From: Afipia sp. Root123D2
Lineage (GTDB): Bacteria > Pseudomonadota > Alphaproteobacteria > Rhizobiales > Xanthobacteraceae
NCBI RefSeq assembly: GCF_001425835.1
Contig: NZ_LMDP01000003.1
Location: forward strand, 256,001-320,000
Length of the DNA: 64,000 nt
Reading direction: 5' to 3'
A program made the position numbers and the translations under genes. The notes beneath the pieces were generated by a model, which had not been told where the DNA came from, ran no database searches, and saw only the letters and a program-made list of their open reading frames with translations. Shown one piece after another: positions 17,016 to 25,693 of the stretch (its first letter is position 1; each line of letters starts with the position of its first letter).

Positions 17016-18461
17016 TTGACCTCCTTTCAGGATTTCGGCCTTGCCGAACCCATCGCGCGTGCACTCAAGGAAGAAAATTACCACACGCCCACCCCCATTC
17101 AGGCCCAGACCATCCCGATCGCCATCACCGGCCGCGATGTCATCGGCATCGCCCAGACCGGCACCGGCAAGACCGCATCGTTCGCGCTGCCGATCCTCCA
17201 CCGTCTTCTGGAAAACCGCATCAAGCTGCAGCCCAAGACCTGCCGCGTGCTGGTGCTGAGCCCAACCCGCGAACTCTCCGGCCAGATTCTCGAGAGCTTC
17301 AATGCCTATGGCCGCCACCTGCGCCTGTCTTCGGCGCTGGCGATCGGCGGCGTCCCGATGGGCCGTCAGGTCCGCTCGGTGATGCAGGGCGTCGAAGTGA
17401 TGGTCGCCACTCCGGGCCGCTTGCTCGACATGGTTCAGGGCAATGCGCTGAAGCTCAACCAGGTCGAATTCCTCGTCCTCGATGAAGCCGACCGCATGCT
17501 CGACATGGGCTTCATCAACGACATCCGCAAAATCGTCGCCAAGCTGCCGATCAAGCGGCAGACGCTGTTCTTCTCGGCCACCATGCCGAAGGACATCGCC
17601 GATCTCGCCGAACATATGCTGCGCGAACCGGCCCGCGTCGCGGTGACACCGGTGGCCTCGACGGTCGAGCGCATCACCCAGCGCATCATCCAGGTCGACC
17701 ATTCCGCCAAGCCCGCCATTTTGGCGCAATTGCTGAAGTCCGAGCCGGTCAACCGGGCGCTGGTTTTCACCCGCACCAAGCACGGCGCCGACAAGGTCGT
17801 GAAAGGCCTGGCGAAAGCCGGCATTCCTGCCGAAGCAATCCACGGCAACAAGTCGCAGAACCACCGCGAGCGCGTGCTTGCGGCATTCCGCACCGGTGAA
17901 ATCCGCACCCTGGTCGCAACCGACATTGCCGCCCGCGGCATCGATGTCGACGGCATCACCCACGTCGTCAATTTCGACCTGCCAAACATTCCCGAAACCT
18001 ACGTCCATCGTATCGGCCGCACCGCGCGCGCCGGTGCCGACGGCACCGCGATCTCGCTGGTGGCTGGAGAGGAAAACGCCTACCTCCGCGATATCGAAAA
18101 GCTGATCCGTGTGACCCTTCCGAAGGAAGACCGCCGCGCCCCGGGACATCAGCGCCCGGCGGCAGCAGCTGCCCCGGCGCAACACCGCCAGCAGCGGTCA
18201 GGGCCGCAGAGCCATGGCCATCGGTCGCACGATGCAGCTCCCGGATCGCAGGGTCCGCGGCGCCGCCGGCGCCCCGGCAGTGGTGGGTCCCAGCAGGGCG
18301 CCCGGCATGAGAATAATCGCCAGGAACACCGTCACGAGCCAACTCGGCAGTCGCACGGCGGCAAAGGAGACGGTATACAGGGCGTCGCTTTCCTGCATCG
18401 CGAGAGCCGGCCTGCACAGCCAGCATCGCAACCCAATCGCAATCAGCGTCCGCAACGCTAA
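17016..18461 (+). CDS. DEAD-box RNA helicase (RhlE-like)
   Basis: This ATP-dependent RNA helicase remodels structured RNA in the cytoplasm, often in cold or for ribosome and mRNA turnover. The 481 residues carry the full motif set: Q motif with [10 protein letters not shown], motif [25 protein letters not shown] ([13 protein letters not shown]), [11 protein letters not shown] and [10 protein letters not shown]. Residues after about 370 form a His/Gln/Arg/Pro-rich disordered tail, typical of the RhlE group. The start codon is TTG at 17016. The infA-like gene follows after 23 bases. Confidence 0.92.
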   Translation: MTSFQDFGLAEPIARALKEENYHTPTPIQAQTIPIAITGRDVIGIAQTGTGKTASFALPILHRLLENRIKLQPKTCRVLVLSPTRELSGQILESFNAYGRHLRLSSALAIGGVPMGRQVRSVMQGVEVMVATPGRLLDMVQGNALKLNQVEFLVLDEADRMLDMGFINDIRKIVAKLPIKRQTLFFSATMPKDIADLAEHMLREPARVAVTPVASTVERITQRIIQVDHSAKPAILAQLLKSEPVNRALVFTRTKHGADKVVKGLAKAGIPAEAIHGNKSQNHRERVLAAFRTGEIRTLVATDIAARGIDVDGITHVVNFDLPNIPETYVHRIGRTARAGADGTAISLVAGEENAYLRDIEKLIRVTLPKEDRRAPGHQRPAAAAAPAQHRQQRSGPQSHGHRSHDAAPGSQGPRRRRRPGSGGSQQGARHENNRQEHRHEPTRQSHGGKGDGIQGVAFLHRESRPAQPASQPNRNQRPQR

Positions 18462-18484
18462 TACCAGACGAGCCGGAGACCTTT

Positions 18485-18766
18485 ATGGCTAAAGAAGAGC
18501 TGATCCAGTTCGAGGGACTGGTCACTGAAATCCTTCCCGACGCACGCTACCGCGTGCAACTCGACGCCGGGCACGAAATCGTTGCGTACACGGCGGGCAA
18601 GATGAAGAAGAACCGCATCAAGACGCTGGCCGGCGACCGGGTGACGATCGAGATGTCACCCTACGACCTCGAAAAGGGCCGCCTGATTTTCCGCCACAAG
18701 GACGAACGCCCGAGCGGAATGGCGCCGCGGGGCGCACCGCCGCGCGGTCAGTTTCGCCGGCGATAA
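18485..18766 (+). CDS. infA: Translation initiation factor IF-1 (extended form)
   Basis: IF-1 binds the ribosomal A site during initiation. The 93-residue protein starts [20 protein letters not shown] and contains the S1-type OB fold with [25 protein letters not shown] and [18 protein letters not shown]. It is about 20 residues longer than a standard 72-residue IF-1, with an Arg/Pro/Gly tail ([11 protein letters not shown]). It may be a second, cold-related IF-1 copy, because it stands between a DEAD-box helicase and a cold-shock protein rather than in a ribosomal context. Coupled to the helicase by a 23-base gap. Confidence 0.88.
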   Translation: MAKEELIQFEGLVTEILPDARYRVQLDAGHEIVAYTAGKMKKNRIKTLAGDRVTIEMSPYDLEKGRLIFRHKDERPSGMAPRGAPPRGQFRRR

Positions 18767-19059
18767 GACCCGGAAGACCGCATCGCGTCAGCCCTGCGGT
18801 CTCCCACGCCCCGGCGGGAAAGCTCCAAACATTTCGACATTTTTGCGACGCGCGGCCGAGCCCTGAAAATTCCGCAGGTCAGGATTGTTTCGGGCCCTAC
18901 TTTCGCATAATATGAACACATCGATCTTCGGCCGGACGACATTAGCTAGCCACCGGTACAGCCGGTTTAGACGGTGACGGACCTCTTCCAAATTTCGATC
19001 TCACCAGCCCGCGTGATTGCGGGTTACTACTATATCTATCTTGAGAAGGACTACCCCCT

Positions 19060-19272
19060 GTGAGCATGGGAACAGTGAAGTGGTTTAACGCCACCAAGGG
19101 TTACGGTTTCATTCAGCCGGACGACGGCGGCAACGATGTGTTCGTGCACATCAGCGCTGTTGAGCGCGCCGGTCTCGGAACCCTGCGCGAAGGCCAGAAG
19201 GTCAGCTACGAAATCGTGGCCGATCGCCGTTCGGGCAAGTCGTCGGCCGACAATCTTCGCGCCGCTGGTTGA
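19060..19272 (+). CDS. Cold-shock protein (CspA family)
   Basis: This is a 70-residue single-stranded RNA/DNA-binding OB-fold protein. It has the RNP1 motif KGYGFIQP and RNP2 VFVHIS, and matches the family length. The start is taken as GTG 19060 because AGAAGGA lies nine bases before it; the in-frame ATG at 19066 is 15 bases from the site. The preceding 290-base gap contains no gene; its last 250 bases form a long leader with a small stem (cccgc/gcggg near 19007-19021), as expected for a cold-shock mRNA. A strong terminator follows. Confidence 0.93.
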   Translation: MSMGTVKWFNATKGYGFIQPDDGGNDVFVHISAVERAGLGTLREGQKVSYEIVADRRSGKSSADNLRAAG

Positions 19273-19322
19273 TCGGGGTCGTCACGGCACGGGCCGCGAC
19301 ATCCGATCCACTTGAAGAATCG

Positions 19323-19349
19323 AAAGGCCGCGCGTTTCGCGCGGCCTTT
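19323..19349 (+). terminator. Intrinsic terminator after the cold-shock gene
   Basis: A perfect 12-bp stem (19323-19334 with 19338-19349) with a TTT loop and a short T-tail lies 50 bases after the csp stop. The A-rich left arm could also stop transcription arriving from the pilus genes on the other strand. Confidence 0.85.
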
Positions 19350-19434
19350 TTCGTTTGATGTTCGCCCGGAATAAATTCACGAAGCAGATGCCGGGGGTGC
19401 GTAGCCGGGTGCACACCGCACCTAGCTTCTGAAA

Positions 19435-20004
19435 CTATGCCGGCGGCGGATCTACCTTCGCCGACTGACGGGGGCGCGTGTAGCACACGTCCGACAGCAT
19501 GACGCCGTCCTTCATGAAATATCCGACGGCCGGTGTGTACTTGTAGAATACCTCGGCCAGGATCAGTTGGGTGTTGTTGGCGATCAGGCCCTCCGGCACG
19601 GACACGACCTTGTCCTTGTCCAACGCCGCGATGCCAGTCCCATTCGCCCGGCTCCAAGCCACCTTGGCGACGCCCTTATCGTCGATATCGATCGCCGAGA
19701 CGCGCTGTTGCAGCGGCGCCGCGCCATAGGGTGTCATGATCGCCACGCTCATCTTGAAAAAATTATCGAGATCCGTGTTGGACACCTTGGTGCCCTGCGA
19801 AACGAGATCTGACAGCGTCCGCGACGCAAGCGTCACCTTGCGGTCAGCCGCCACGCCATTCGACACCTCGATGGTGCCGAAAAAGATCGTCAGCATCATC
19901 GGGACGATGATGGCGAATTCCACGGCAGCCATGCCACGCGCGTCGCGAACGAAACGCGTTATTCTATCGATCAGGTAAGCGCCACGCATCATTGTCATGC
20001 TCAT
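19435..20004 (-). CDS. TadE/TadG-like pilus assembly protein
   Basis: The 189-residue protein is a predicted pseudopilin-like component of the Tad pilus machine. It has a short basic N-terminus, then the TadE signature GMAAVEFAIIVPMMLTIFF (about 23-42) that forms a prepilin-type cleavage site and membrane helix, and a periplasmic domain with little else recognisable. The ATG at 20004 overlaps the stop of the upstream gene (TGATG), so translation is coupled; a TTG one codon earlier is less likely. It is the last gene of the cpaB block. Confidence 0.85.
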   Translation of the reverse strand: MSMTMMRGAYLIDRITRFVRDARGMAAVEFAIIVPMMLTIFFGTIEVSNGVAADRKVTLASRTLSDLVSQGTKVSNTDLDNFFKMSVAIMTPYGAAPLQQRVSAIDIDDKGVAKVAWSRANGTGIAALDKDKVVSVPEGLIANNTQLILAEVFYKYTPAVGYFMKDGVMLSDVCYTRPRQSAKVDPPPA

Positions 20005-20555
20005 CAATCAGGCTCGACCCGAAACGCGGCGGTTGCCGCCAGAAGCTTCTTGCTGTTGGTCATGCCGCGGTCGATGTCGGCAATGTCGAACCCGAGGCCG
20101 GTGACGAACAGCGGCCACTGATAGAACGCGCGGACGACAACGGTATCGCCGCCCTTCGAACTATCGTAGGAGAAGTCATTGACGAACTTTCCGCCGACGA
20201 TCGGACTCTTGATGTCAACTGCCGTGTTCGGCGCATAAGTTTTCACGTCGACATAAAGCTTGTCGCAACTGAAGAGCACCGTCACGCGATCGCAGAGATT
20301 CTTTTTGAAATCGGCCTGGGTCATTTTCGAATCCTGCGCCTGGTGCGTCATGAACAGTCGCGCAGAATCAGCCGTACCGGTTTCCAAAATCTGGCCGGCG
20401 AAAAACACCATCGACGATTCGATGATGGCAAACATCAAAGCGAAGAACAGCGGCGCGATGAACGCAAACTGGACGGCAGCCGACCCTTTGCGGTCTCCAC
20501 GGAATCGACGAATTGCCTTCGAGGCGAGCATCGTCGGGAGAGCGGGCGCAGGCAT
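20004..20555 (-). CDS. TadE-like pilus assembly protein
   Basis: This 183-residue TadE-like protein starts MPAPALPTMLASKAIRRF, with GAGGA nine bases before ATG 20555. The membrane segment reads KGSAAVQFAFIAPLFFAL. The position that is Glu in almost all TadE/TadF/Flp proteins (the fifth residue after the cleavage Gly) is Gln here, so processing by CpaA may differ. The periplasmic part has a Cys pair (NLCDRVTVLFSCDK). It is coupled to the downstream TadE/TadG-like gene. A perfect CtrA motif is about 100 bases upstream. Confidence 0.85.
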   Translation of the reverse strand: MPAPALPTMLASKAIRRFRGDRKGSAAVQFAFIAPLFFALMFAIIESSMVFFAGQILETGTADSARLFMTHQAQDSKMTQADFKKNLCDRVTVLFSCDKLYVDVKTYAPNTAVDIKSPIVGGKFVNDFSYDSSKGGDTVVVRAFYQWPLFVTGLGFDIADIDRGMTNSKKLLAATAAFRVEPD

Positions 20556-20656
20556 CGTGTTATCCTCAAGCAGCAGCGTCAAATAGCTACCACTGAAGCT
20601 AACCGAGATTGATTGTTGAAAGCTTGCGGCCAGTCCGGACAAGATGCCCGCCGCAA

Positions 20657-20672
20657 TTAACCGGATGTTAAC
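20657..20672 (-). promoter_or_regulatory. CtrA binding site upstream of the TadE-like genes
   Basis: TTAA, seven bases, TTAAC on the plus strand (also TTAA-N7-TTAA on the minus strand) is a perfect match to the CtrA consensus. It lies in the 132-base gap between cpaB and the first TadE-like gene. Confidence 0.6.
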
Positions 20673-20687
20673 CCAAATCGGGCGGAA

Positions 20688-21515
20688 TCAACCGCCCCCG
20701 CCCGAGCGCCGCTGACAATCGGCCTGGCAATTGTAGGTGTCGCGGTCCGCGCCGCGATAGATCGTGACGATTTTCTCGTCGGTCTCGTCCGTCGTTTTCT
20801 TCGCACCGTTGGCATCGGCGAGACTGCGCAGCGCCAGGGACAGCGTTCCGCTCTGACGGGCACGGGCGAGATTTTCCGCCTGCTTCGGCTTCAATTCCAG
20901 CGTCGCGGTTTTGCCGACCACCACCTTCTGCCCGTCCTTTTCCGCGACAGTCTGGTCGATCGCCAGAACGCGGATATCGCTCAGAATGGTTTCGGAACTG
21001 ACGGTATCCTGGCCGGAACCGCCATTGGAATCCGGATTCTTCTGACGGCGCGACAGCAGCACATCGACCCGGTCGTTGGGCAGGATGAACCCGCCTGCTC
21101 CGGTTTCAGGGGAAATTTCGGTGGAAATGGCGCGCATCCCGGTCGGCAGGATCGCGGCCATGAAGCCGGAACCATTCCCCTTGACCAGCTTGGTGTCGCG
21201 CACCGGTTCGCCGGCAAGCAGCGGCGAGCGGGCAATGGAGCCTGTTAGCTGGGTAACGGCATCGGCGCGATCCTTGCGGCGAATGAAGCTCGAGCTCGCG
21301 GTTGCGGCCGGCCATGCCTGCCACTGCATATCCTCGGGTTTCACGATCTGCCCGAGCGCGATGTCCGATTTGGCGACCAGAACGTCGGTCGTTTCCATCT
21401 GCGGAGCGGCGGCCGGAAGAGCGGCCTGCTTGGGCTCGCTGCTGCTCGCCAGATAGGCGGCAACACCACCGGCGCAAACAGCAATGGCTAAAACGACAAT
21501 ACGCGCGGTGTTCAT
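20688..21515 (-). CDS. cpaB: Flp pilus assembly protein CpaB (RcpC)
   Basis: CpaB is a periplasmic/inner-membrane component that works with the CpaC secretin. The 275 residues start with a membrane anchor (ARIVVLAIAVCAGGVAAYLA), then an SAF/beta-clip domain with DVLVAKSDIALGQIVKPED and GSIARSPLLAGEPVRD, and RVDVLLSRR in the C-terminal RcpC domain. The C-terminus is unusual: YNCQADCQRRSGGGG, a Cys-X3-Cys followed by Gly. It is on the strand opposite to cpaC, unlike the usual cpaBC order. Confidence 0.9.
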   Translation of the reverse strand: MNTARIVVLAIAVCAGGVAAYLASSSEPKQAALPAAAPQMETTDVLVAKSDIALGQIVKPEDMQWQAWPAATASSSFIRRKDRADAVTQLTGSIARSPLLAGEPVRDTKLVKGNGSGFMAAILPTGMRAISTEISPETGAGGFILPNDRVDVLLSRRQKNPDSNGGSGQDTVSSETILSDIRVLAIDQTVAEKDGQKVVVGKTATLELKPKQAENLARARQSGTLSLALRSLADANGAKKTTDETDEKIVTIYRGADRDTYNCQADCQRRSGGGG

Positions 21516-22161
21516 ACGCTTTACTCTCTACACGCCACATCGCCGGTGCACCTGCCGCCCAACACGCGGCAGCAGGATTCCGACATGGCAAATCTGACGT
21601 TAATTGATGAATGAACTGCAAACGGTGCGGATGTTCCCGCACCGCCTGCCGCCTTGGAACCGGTAGCAGAGACCGGTAACCGGCTTTTTCTTACGCCGGC
21701 ACACCTTGCCCCGAGCGCAGGTTCCTCATCATAGGGAGAACCGGGAATGACGGCGCTAACGCAATCATCGGAACCGGAACGATCTTGAGAATCGTCCGCC
21801 CGAACATGCCGCCGATCTTCAGCGAGGACTGCTGCTGCAACCTGTTTCGCGATAGGCAGGCTGCGCACCGCTCCCTGCGCAGACTTATGAACCGATGCAT
21901 CCGAAGCGTGTTGAAGCACCGTCGGCCGCGCCACATCGGATGTTGGCAGCCTTGAGTTATAGAGCGTCACGCTTCCGAAAAAGGCGGCCTGCCCTTAACG
22001 GCACATTTACCGTGCGCAAGAAGTCGCCGATGTACCGATGTTTCATCAATCGAATTAACTGCGCTGAAATTGATCGCTCCTAGATTACCGCCATGGTCAC
22101 GGTGCATCGACGCCGCAAGGCCAAACACAGTTCGACAGCCACGTGTACTCAGGAGTTACCA
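21516..22161. other. Divergent region between cpaB and pilA
   Basis: These 646 bases hold the divergent promoters of cpaB and pilA. Several short frames exist, the best being a minus-strand frame at 21691-21936 with one hydrophobic patch, but none has a ribosome site or recognisable sequence. A TTAA-N7-TTTA sequence at 21995-22009 is one base from a CtrA site. Nothing else is convincing. Confidence 0.4.
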
Positions 22162-22335
22162 ATGACCAACCTCGTTGCTCGTTTCGTCAAGGACGAATCC
22201 GGCGCCACCGCAATTGAATACGCGCTGATCGCTGCCGGCATTGCGCTGGCAATCATTGCCGCCGTCAACGGCCTCGGCACCACTCTCAGCAGCAAGTTCA
22301 CTTCGATCGACAACACGCTCAAGCCGACCCCGTAA
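22162..22335 (+). CDS. pilA: Flp-type pilin PilA
   Basis: This is the major pilin subunit of the Tad pilus, 57 residues. The prepilin site is DESG followed by ATAIEYALIAAG, with the Flp Glu-Tyr pair five residues after the cleavage Gly. The hydrophobic helix AIALAIIAAVNGLG forms the pilus core, and the tail ends LKPTP. ATG 22162 follows CAGGAG at the right distance; 23 upstream in-frame codons are rejected. It is cleaved by CpaA (22662). A terminator-like hairpin follows, which would keep pilin mRNA in excess over the assembly genes. Confidence 0.95.
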   Translation: MTNLVARFVKDESGATAIEYALIAAGIALAIIAAVNGLGTTLSSKFTSIDNTLKPTP

Positions 22336-22358
22336 GCATCGCCGCTTGTGCGCTTAAT

Positions 22359-22388
22359 AAGAAGGCTTCGGGCAACCGAAGCCTTCTT
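22359..22388 (+). terminator. Terminator/attenuator after pilA
   Basis: A perfect 13-bp stem (22359-22371 with 22376-22388) with a GCAA tetraloop lies 24 bases after pilA, followed by a weak T-containing tail. It probably separates abundant pilA mRNA from the downstream genes. Confidence 0.75.
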
Positions 22389-22414
22389 CTGTTTCCAACT
22401 TTGAACGGCCCGGC

Positions 22415-22582
22415 ATGACCGACACCTCGCGACAGCGCCCCATGAAACGTGACCTTCCACAGGTCGCGGGCGTAGCGCGGCCGCAACGGGAGCTGATCCA
22501 CAATGAAGCCGTCCGCATTGTTTGCGCGGCGCTCGGCCTTGCCTGCGTGATGCTTGCCATTCGCATCGCCAGCATCTGGTGA
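22415..22582 (+). CDS. Small membrane protein of the pilus locus, unknown
   Basis: An ATG at 22415 opens 55 codons to TGA at 22582. The N-terminal half is polar and Arg-rich; the C-terminal half carries one hydrophobic helix (IVCAALGLACVMLAIRI) and ends IASIW. It lies between pilA and cpaA, in the same direction. No family is recognised and the ribosome site is weak. The polar-then-hydrophobic layout and the position suggest a small tail-anchored inner membrane protein, but it could also be chance. Confidence 0.45.
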   Translation: MTDTSRQRPMKRDLPQVAGVARPQRELIHNEAVRIVCAALGLACVMLAIRIASIW

Positions 22583-22661
22583 CCTCGCCGTTTCACGATT
22601 GTTCACCTCTGGCCGCTAGATTCGGCCATCGTCCGTTTCGGACATATCGACTGGCCATTCC

Positions 22662-23186
22662 ATGCTTCTCGACATCGCCCGCCTGTTCCTGTTCCCGGCC
22701 CTGATGGCCTTCGCGGCGGCGAGCGATCTTTTCACCATGACGATCTCCAACCGGGTCTCGATCCTGCTGGTCGCCGGGTTCGCCCTGCTGGCAGCATTCA
22801 GCGGCATGGGCTTTCAGGAGTTCGCCTGGCACATCGCAGCGGGCCTCACCGTCCTTGTGGTGGCGTTTGCGTGTTTCGCCTTCGGCTGGATCGGCGGCGG
22901 CGATGCCAAGGTCGCGGCCGCGGCGGCGCTGTGGTTCGGCTTCTCCCATCTTCTCGGCTATCTGGTGTTCGCTTCGGTGTTCGGCGGCGTGCTCACGCTC
23001 CTGATGCTGCAGTTCCGGCGCTGGCCCCTGCCCTATGTGCTCGTCTCGCAGAAATGGCTGCTGCGCCTCCACGACAAGGAGAGCGGGATTCCTTACGGCA
23101 TCGCGCTCGCCATCGGCGCGCTCATGATCTACCCTGAGACCGACTGGGTGAAAGCCGTCGACCTTGCACGCTTCGCGATCCACTGA
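22662..23186 (+). CDS. cpaA: Prepilin peptidase CpaA (TadV)
   Basis: CpaA is the inner-membrane aspartic peptidase (A24A type) that cleaves Flp prepilin and TadE-like pseudopilins. The 174 residues have about six membrane helices and both catalytic Asp regions: AASDLFTMTISN and FGWIGGGDAKV. The short form lacks the N-methyltransferase domain of large PilD proteins, which is normal for Tad systems. Upstream of it are pilA and a small unknown gene; cpaC follows. Confidence 0.93.
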   Translation: MLLDIARLFLFPALMAFAAASDLFTMTISNRVSILLVAGFALLAAFSGMGFQEFAWHIAAGLTVLVVAFACFAFGWIGGGDAKVAAAAALWFGFSHLLGYLVFASVFGGVLTLLMLQFRRWPLPYVLVSQKWLLRLHDKESGIPYGIALAIGALMIYPETDWVKAVDLARFAIH

Positions 23187-23291
23187 TCGCGTGGAAAGGT
23201 CTCATTAACGCGATTTAGATACGCCTCATTAACCATGCTTTGACGAATAACTGGTCAAATCCAATCACAGCGACGGGTGCGTCGCGGCGTG

Positions 23292-23447
23292 ATGTGGAAA
23301 GTGAAGCGTATGTATATCGCCCCGATAGGCGCCCCGGCCGGGTTGATCGGCACTGACAGTGCCACCGCATATTTCTCGGACCGCCACCCCGACAAACAGC
23401 AGATCGTGGTCACCCTCACGCGCTCTATCGCAGGAGGCGTGAAATGA
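23292..23447 (+). CDS. Possible small protein overlapping cpaC start
   Basis: An ATG at 23292 (GTG one codon earlier) opens 51 codons. The stop overlaps the cpaC start in an ATGA arrangement, which suggests translational coupling. The product starts MWKVKRMYIAPIGAPAG and shows no membrane segment or known motif. Codon use is like the neighbours, but there is no good ribosome site, so it may be a leader reading frame or chance. Confidence 0.3.
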   Translation: MWKVKRMYIAPIGAPAGLIGTDSATAYFSDRHPDKQQIVVTLTRSIAGGVK

Positions 23448-24928
23448 AGCGAGCGGGACATCAGACCCCGGTGCGGACAGCCATGATCCGCGCCCTGTCT
23501 TTTGCGGCAGTGTCCGCGCTGACCCTTAATCCCTGCCTGACGCCGGTGATCGCCAGCGACTACAAGGTGACCCCGGCTGTCGCATCATCCGGCCAGATGA
23601 ACGCGCGATCCCTCGCGCTCGGCATCGGCAAGTCCCTCGTCATCGACCTGCCGCGCGACATCAAGGATGTGCTGGTCGCCGATCCCAAGATCGCCAATGC
23701 CGTCGTTCGTTCGGCCCAGCGCGCTTATATCATCGGCGCCGCGGTCGGCCAGACCAACATCGTGTTCTTCGATTCCTCGGGCCAGCAGATCGCCGCCTAC
23801 GACATCGCCGTGACCCGCGACCTGAACGGCATTCGCGCCGCGATCCGCCAGACCATTCCGCAAGCCGATATCCGCGTCGAAGGTCTCGGCGACGGCGTCA
23901 TCCTGACCGGCTCGGTGGCGTCGCAGATCGAAGCGCAGCAGGCCAACGATCTGGCGTCCCGCCTCGTCGGCGGTCCCGACAAGGTCGTCAACAGCATCGC
24001 GGTGCGTGGCCGCGACCAGGTCATGCTCAAGGTGACGGTCGCGGAAGTTCAGCGCGATATCATCAAGCAGCTCGGTGTCGACCTGAGCGCCAGCCTCAAC
24101 TACGGCACCGCCGTGGTGAACTTCAACAACAGCAACCCGTTCACGGCCTACGGCCGCTCGCTGGTCGGCACCAACGCCCTGACCGGGGCGTTCGGCAGCA
24201 CCAACGGCGTGCCCTCGGTTCAGGCGACGCTGCGTGCGATGGAAAGCGCCGGCGTGGTTCGCACGCTCGCCGAACCGAACCTGACCGCGATCTCCGGTGA
24301 ATCCGCGACCTTCGTCGCGGGCGGCGAATTCCCGGTTCCGGCCGGTTATTCCTGCGATCCCGTGACCCACGTCTGTACGACCCAGATCAGCTTCAAGAAG
24401 TTCGGCATCTCGCTCAACTTCACGCCGGTGGTGATGACTGAAGGCCGCATCAGCCTGCGTGTCATGACGGAAGTGTCCGAGCTGTCGAACGATAACTCGA
24501 TCACGATCACCCAGGCTGTGGGCGCTGGCTCGGCCAACTCGCTGACGGTGCCGTCGATCAAAACCCGCCGCGCCGAGACCACCCTCGAAATTCCGTCGGG
24601 CGGCTCCATGGCGATGGCCGGCCTGATCCAGGAACAGACCAAGCAGGCCATCAACGGATTGCCGGGCCTCGGACAATTGCCGGTTCTCGGCGCCCTCTTC
24701 CGCAGCCGCGACTACGTCAACCGGCAAAGCGAACTGATGGTTCTGGTGACGCCTTACGTGGTGCGCGCCGTGGCGCAGAAGGATCTGTCGCGGCCGGACG
24801 ACGGCTTCGCCGAACAGTCCGACCCGCAGTCCGTCCTGCTTGGCAACATCAATCGCATTTACGGCGTACCGGCGCGCACTGACGCCGCCCGCAGCTCCCG
24901 CAGCAAGTATGGCTTCATCACCGACTGA
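23444..24928 (+). CDS. cpaC: Outer membrane secretin CpaC (RcpA)
   Basis: CpaC forms the outer membrane pore of the Tad pilus. The 494 residues contain a signal peptide (about 1-35), an N-terminal N0/BON-type domain (SLVIDLPRDIKDVLVADP, LGDGVILTGSVASQIEAQ), and the secretin core (about 200-440) with VRTLAEPNLTAISGESATFVAGGEFPVP and the C-terminal VPSIKTRRAETTLEIPSGGSMAMAGLI. The ATG is preceded by GCAGGAGGC, an excellent ribosome site. It starts the cpaC-cpaD-cpaE-cpaF run. Usually cpaB stands before it; here cpaB is elsewhere. Confidence 0.95.
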   Translation: MKRAGHQTPVRTAMIRALSFAAVSALTLNPCLTPVIASDYKVTPAVASSGQMNARSLALGIGKSLVIDLPRDIKDVLVADPKIANAVVRSAQRAYIIGAAVGQTNIVFFDSSGQQIAAYDIAVTRDLNGIRAAIRQTIPQADIRVEGLGDGVILTGSVASQIEAQQANDLASRLVGGPDKVVNSIAVRGRDQVMLKVTVAEVQRDIIKQLGVDLSASLNYGTAVVNFNNSNPFTAYGRSLVGTNALTGAFGSTNGVPSVQATLRAMESAGVVRTLAEPNLTAISGESATFVAGGEFPVPAGYSCDPVTHVCTTQISFKKFGISLNFTPVVMTEGRISLRVMTEVSELSNDNSITITQAVGAGSANSLTVPSIKTRRAETTLEIPSGGSMAMAGLIQEQTKQAINGLPGLGQLPVLGALFRSRDYVNRQSELMVLVTPYVVRAVAQKDLSRPDDGFAEQSDPQSVLLGNINRIYGVPARTDAARSSRSKYGFITD

Positions 24929-24949
24929 GATTGGATAAGGACAGTATCG

Positions 24950-25693
24950 ATGACCAAGCGCGTATCCAATCTCCGATCTCGGTTAGGGTTGGCGGCCGCC
25001 CTTGTCGGGGCATCGGCCGCCCTCGGCGCGTGCACCCACACCAGCCAGGAAGCGGAAATCAACACCGGCAGCCTGCCGCGCGACTATCGTGCGCGGCATC
25101 CCATCGTGATTCAGGAAGCCAGCCGCTCGACCGAGATTTTCATCGGCAGCGGCCGCGGCGGCCTGACCGCGGAGCAACGCGCCGACACGATGGCGCTGGC
25201 CCGGACCTGGACCCGCGAGGGCACCGGATCGCTGCTGATCGAGGCGCCGACCCATACGCCCAATGCCCGCGCCGCCGATGACTCTCTGCGCGAAATCCAG
25301 TCGATCTTCGCCGCCGCTGGCGTCCCGGCACGCGGCGTGAAAATCCGGAAATACACCCCGGCCGATCCCCGGCAGCTCGCCACCATTCGCATCAGCTATC
25401 CGCGGATCACGGCCGACGTCGGCCCGTGCGGCCTGTGGCCGGAAGATCTCGGACCTTCGATCAAGAACAAGGGATATCTGGAGAACCGGCCGTATCACAA
25501 TTTCGGCTGTGCGACCCAGCGCAACCTCGCGGCGATGGTCGATAACCCAGCCGATCTCGTACAACCGCGCGCCGAAACGCCCGCCTATCAAGCTCGTCGC
25601 AACATCGCCTTCGACAAGTACCGCAAGGGAATGCCGACCGCGACGACTTACGGCGAATCCGACAAAGCCAAACTCAGTGATCTCGGAAAATGA
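24950..25693 (+). CDS. cpaD: Pilus assembly lipoprotein CpaD
   Basis: CpaD is an outer-membrane-associated lipoprotein that stabilises the CpaC secretin. The 247 residues begin with a lipoprotein signal whose lipobox is LGAC (Cys about 27). The middle shows an OmpA-like-related fold and, later, the CpaD family segment CGLWPEDLG ... NFGCATQRNLAAMVDNPADLV. It overlaps cpaE by four bases (25690-25693). Confidence 0.92.
   Translation: MTKRVSNLRSRLGLAAALVGASAALGACTHTSQEAEINTGSLPRDYRARHPIVIQEASRSTEIFIGSGRGGLTAEQRADTMALARTWTREGTGSLLIEAPTHTPNARAADDSLREIQSIFAAAGVPARGVKIRKYTPADPRQLATIRISYPRITADVGPCGLWPEDLGPSIKNKGYLENRPYHNFGCATQRNLAAMVDNPADLVQPRAETPAYQARRNIAFDKYRKGMPTATTYGESDKAKLSDLGK

Noticed and set aside
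21691..21936. 81-codon minus-strand frame in the cpaB-pilA gap
   Set aside because: Only one hydrophobic patch, no ribosome site, no recognisable sequence; listed as uncertain gap content instead.
21995..22009. TTAA-N7-TTTA upstream of pilA as a CtrA site
   Set aside because: One base off consensus; kept only as a note, because the two perfect sites carry the claim.
23205..23243. TTAA-N7-TAGA and TTAA-N7-TTGA upstream of cpaC as CtrA sites
   Set aside because: One or two mismatches each; such near matches are expected by chance in an AT-rich gap.
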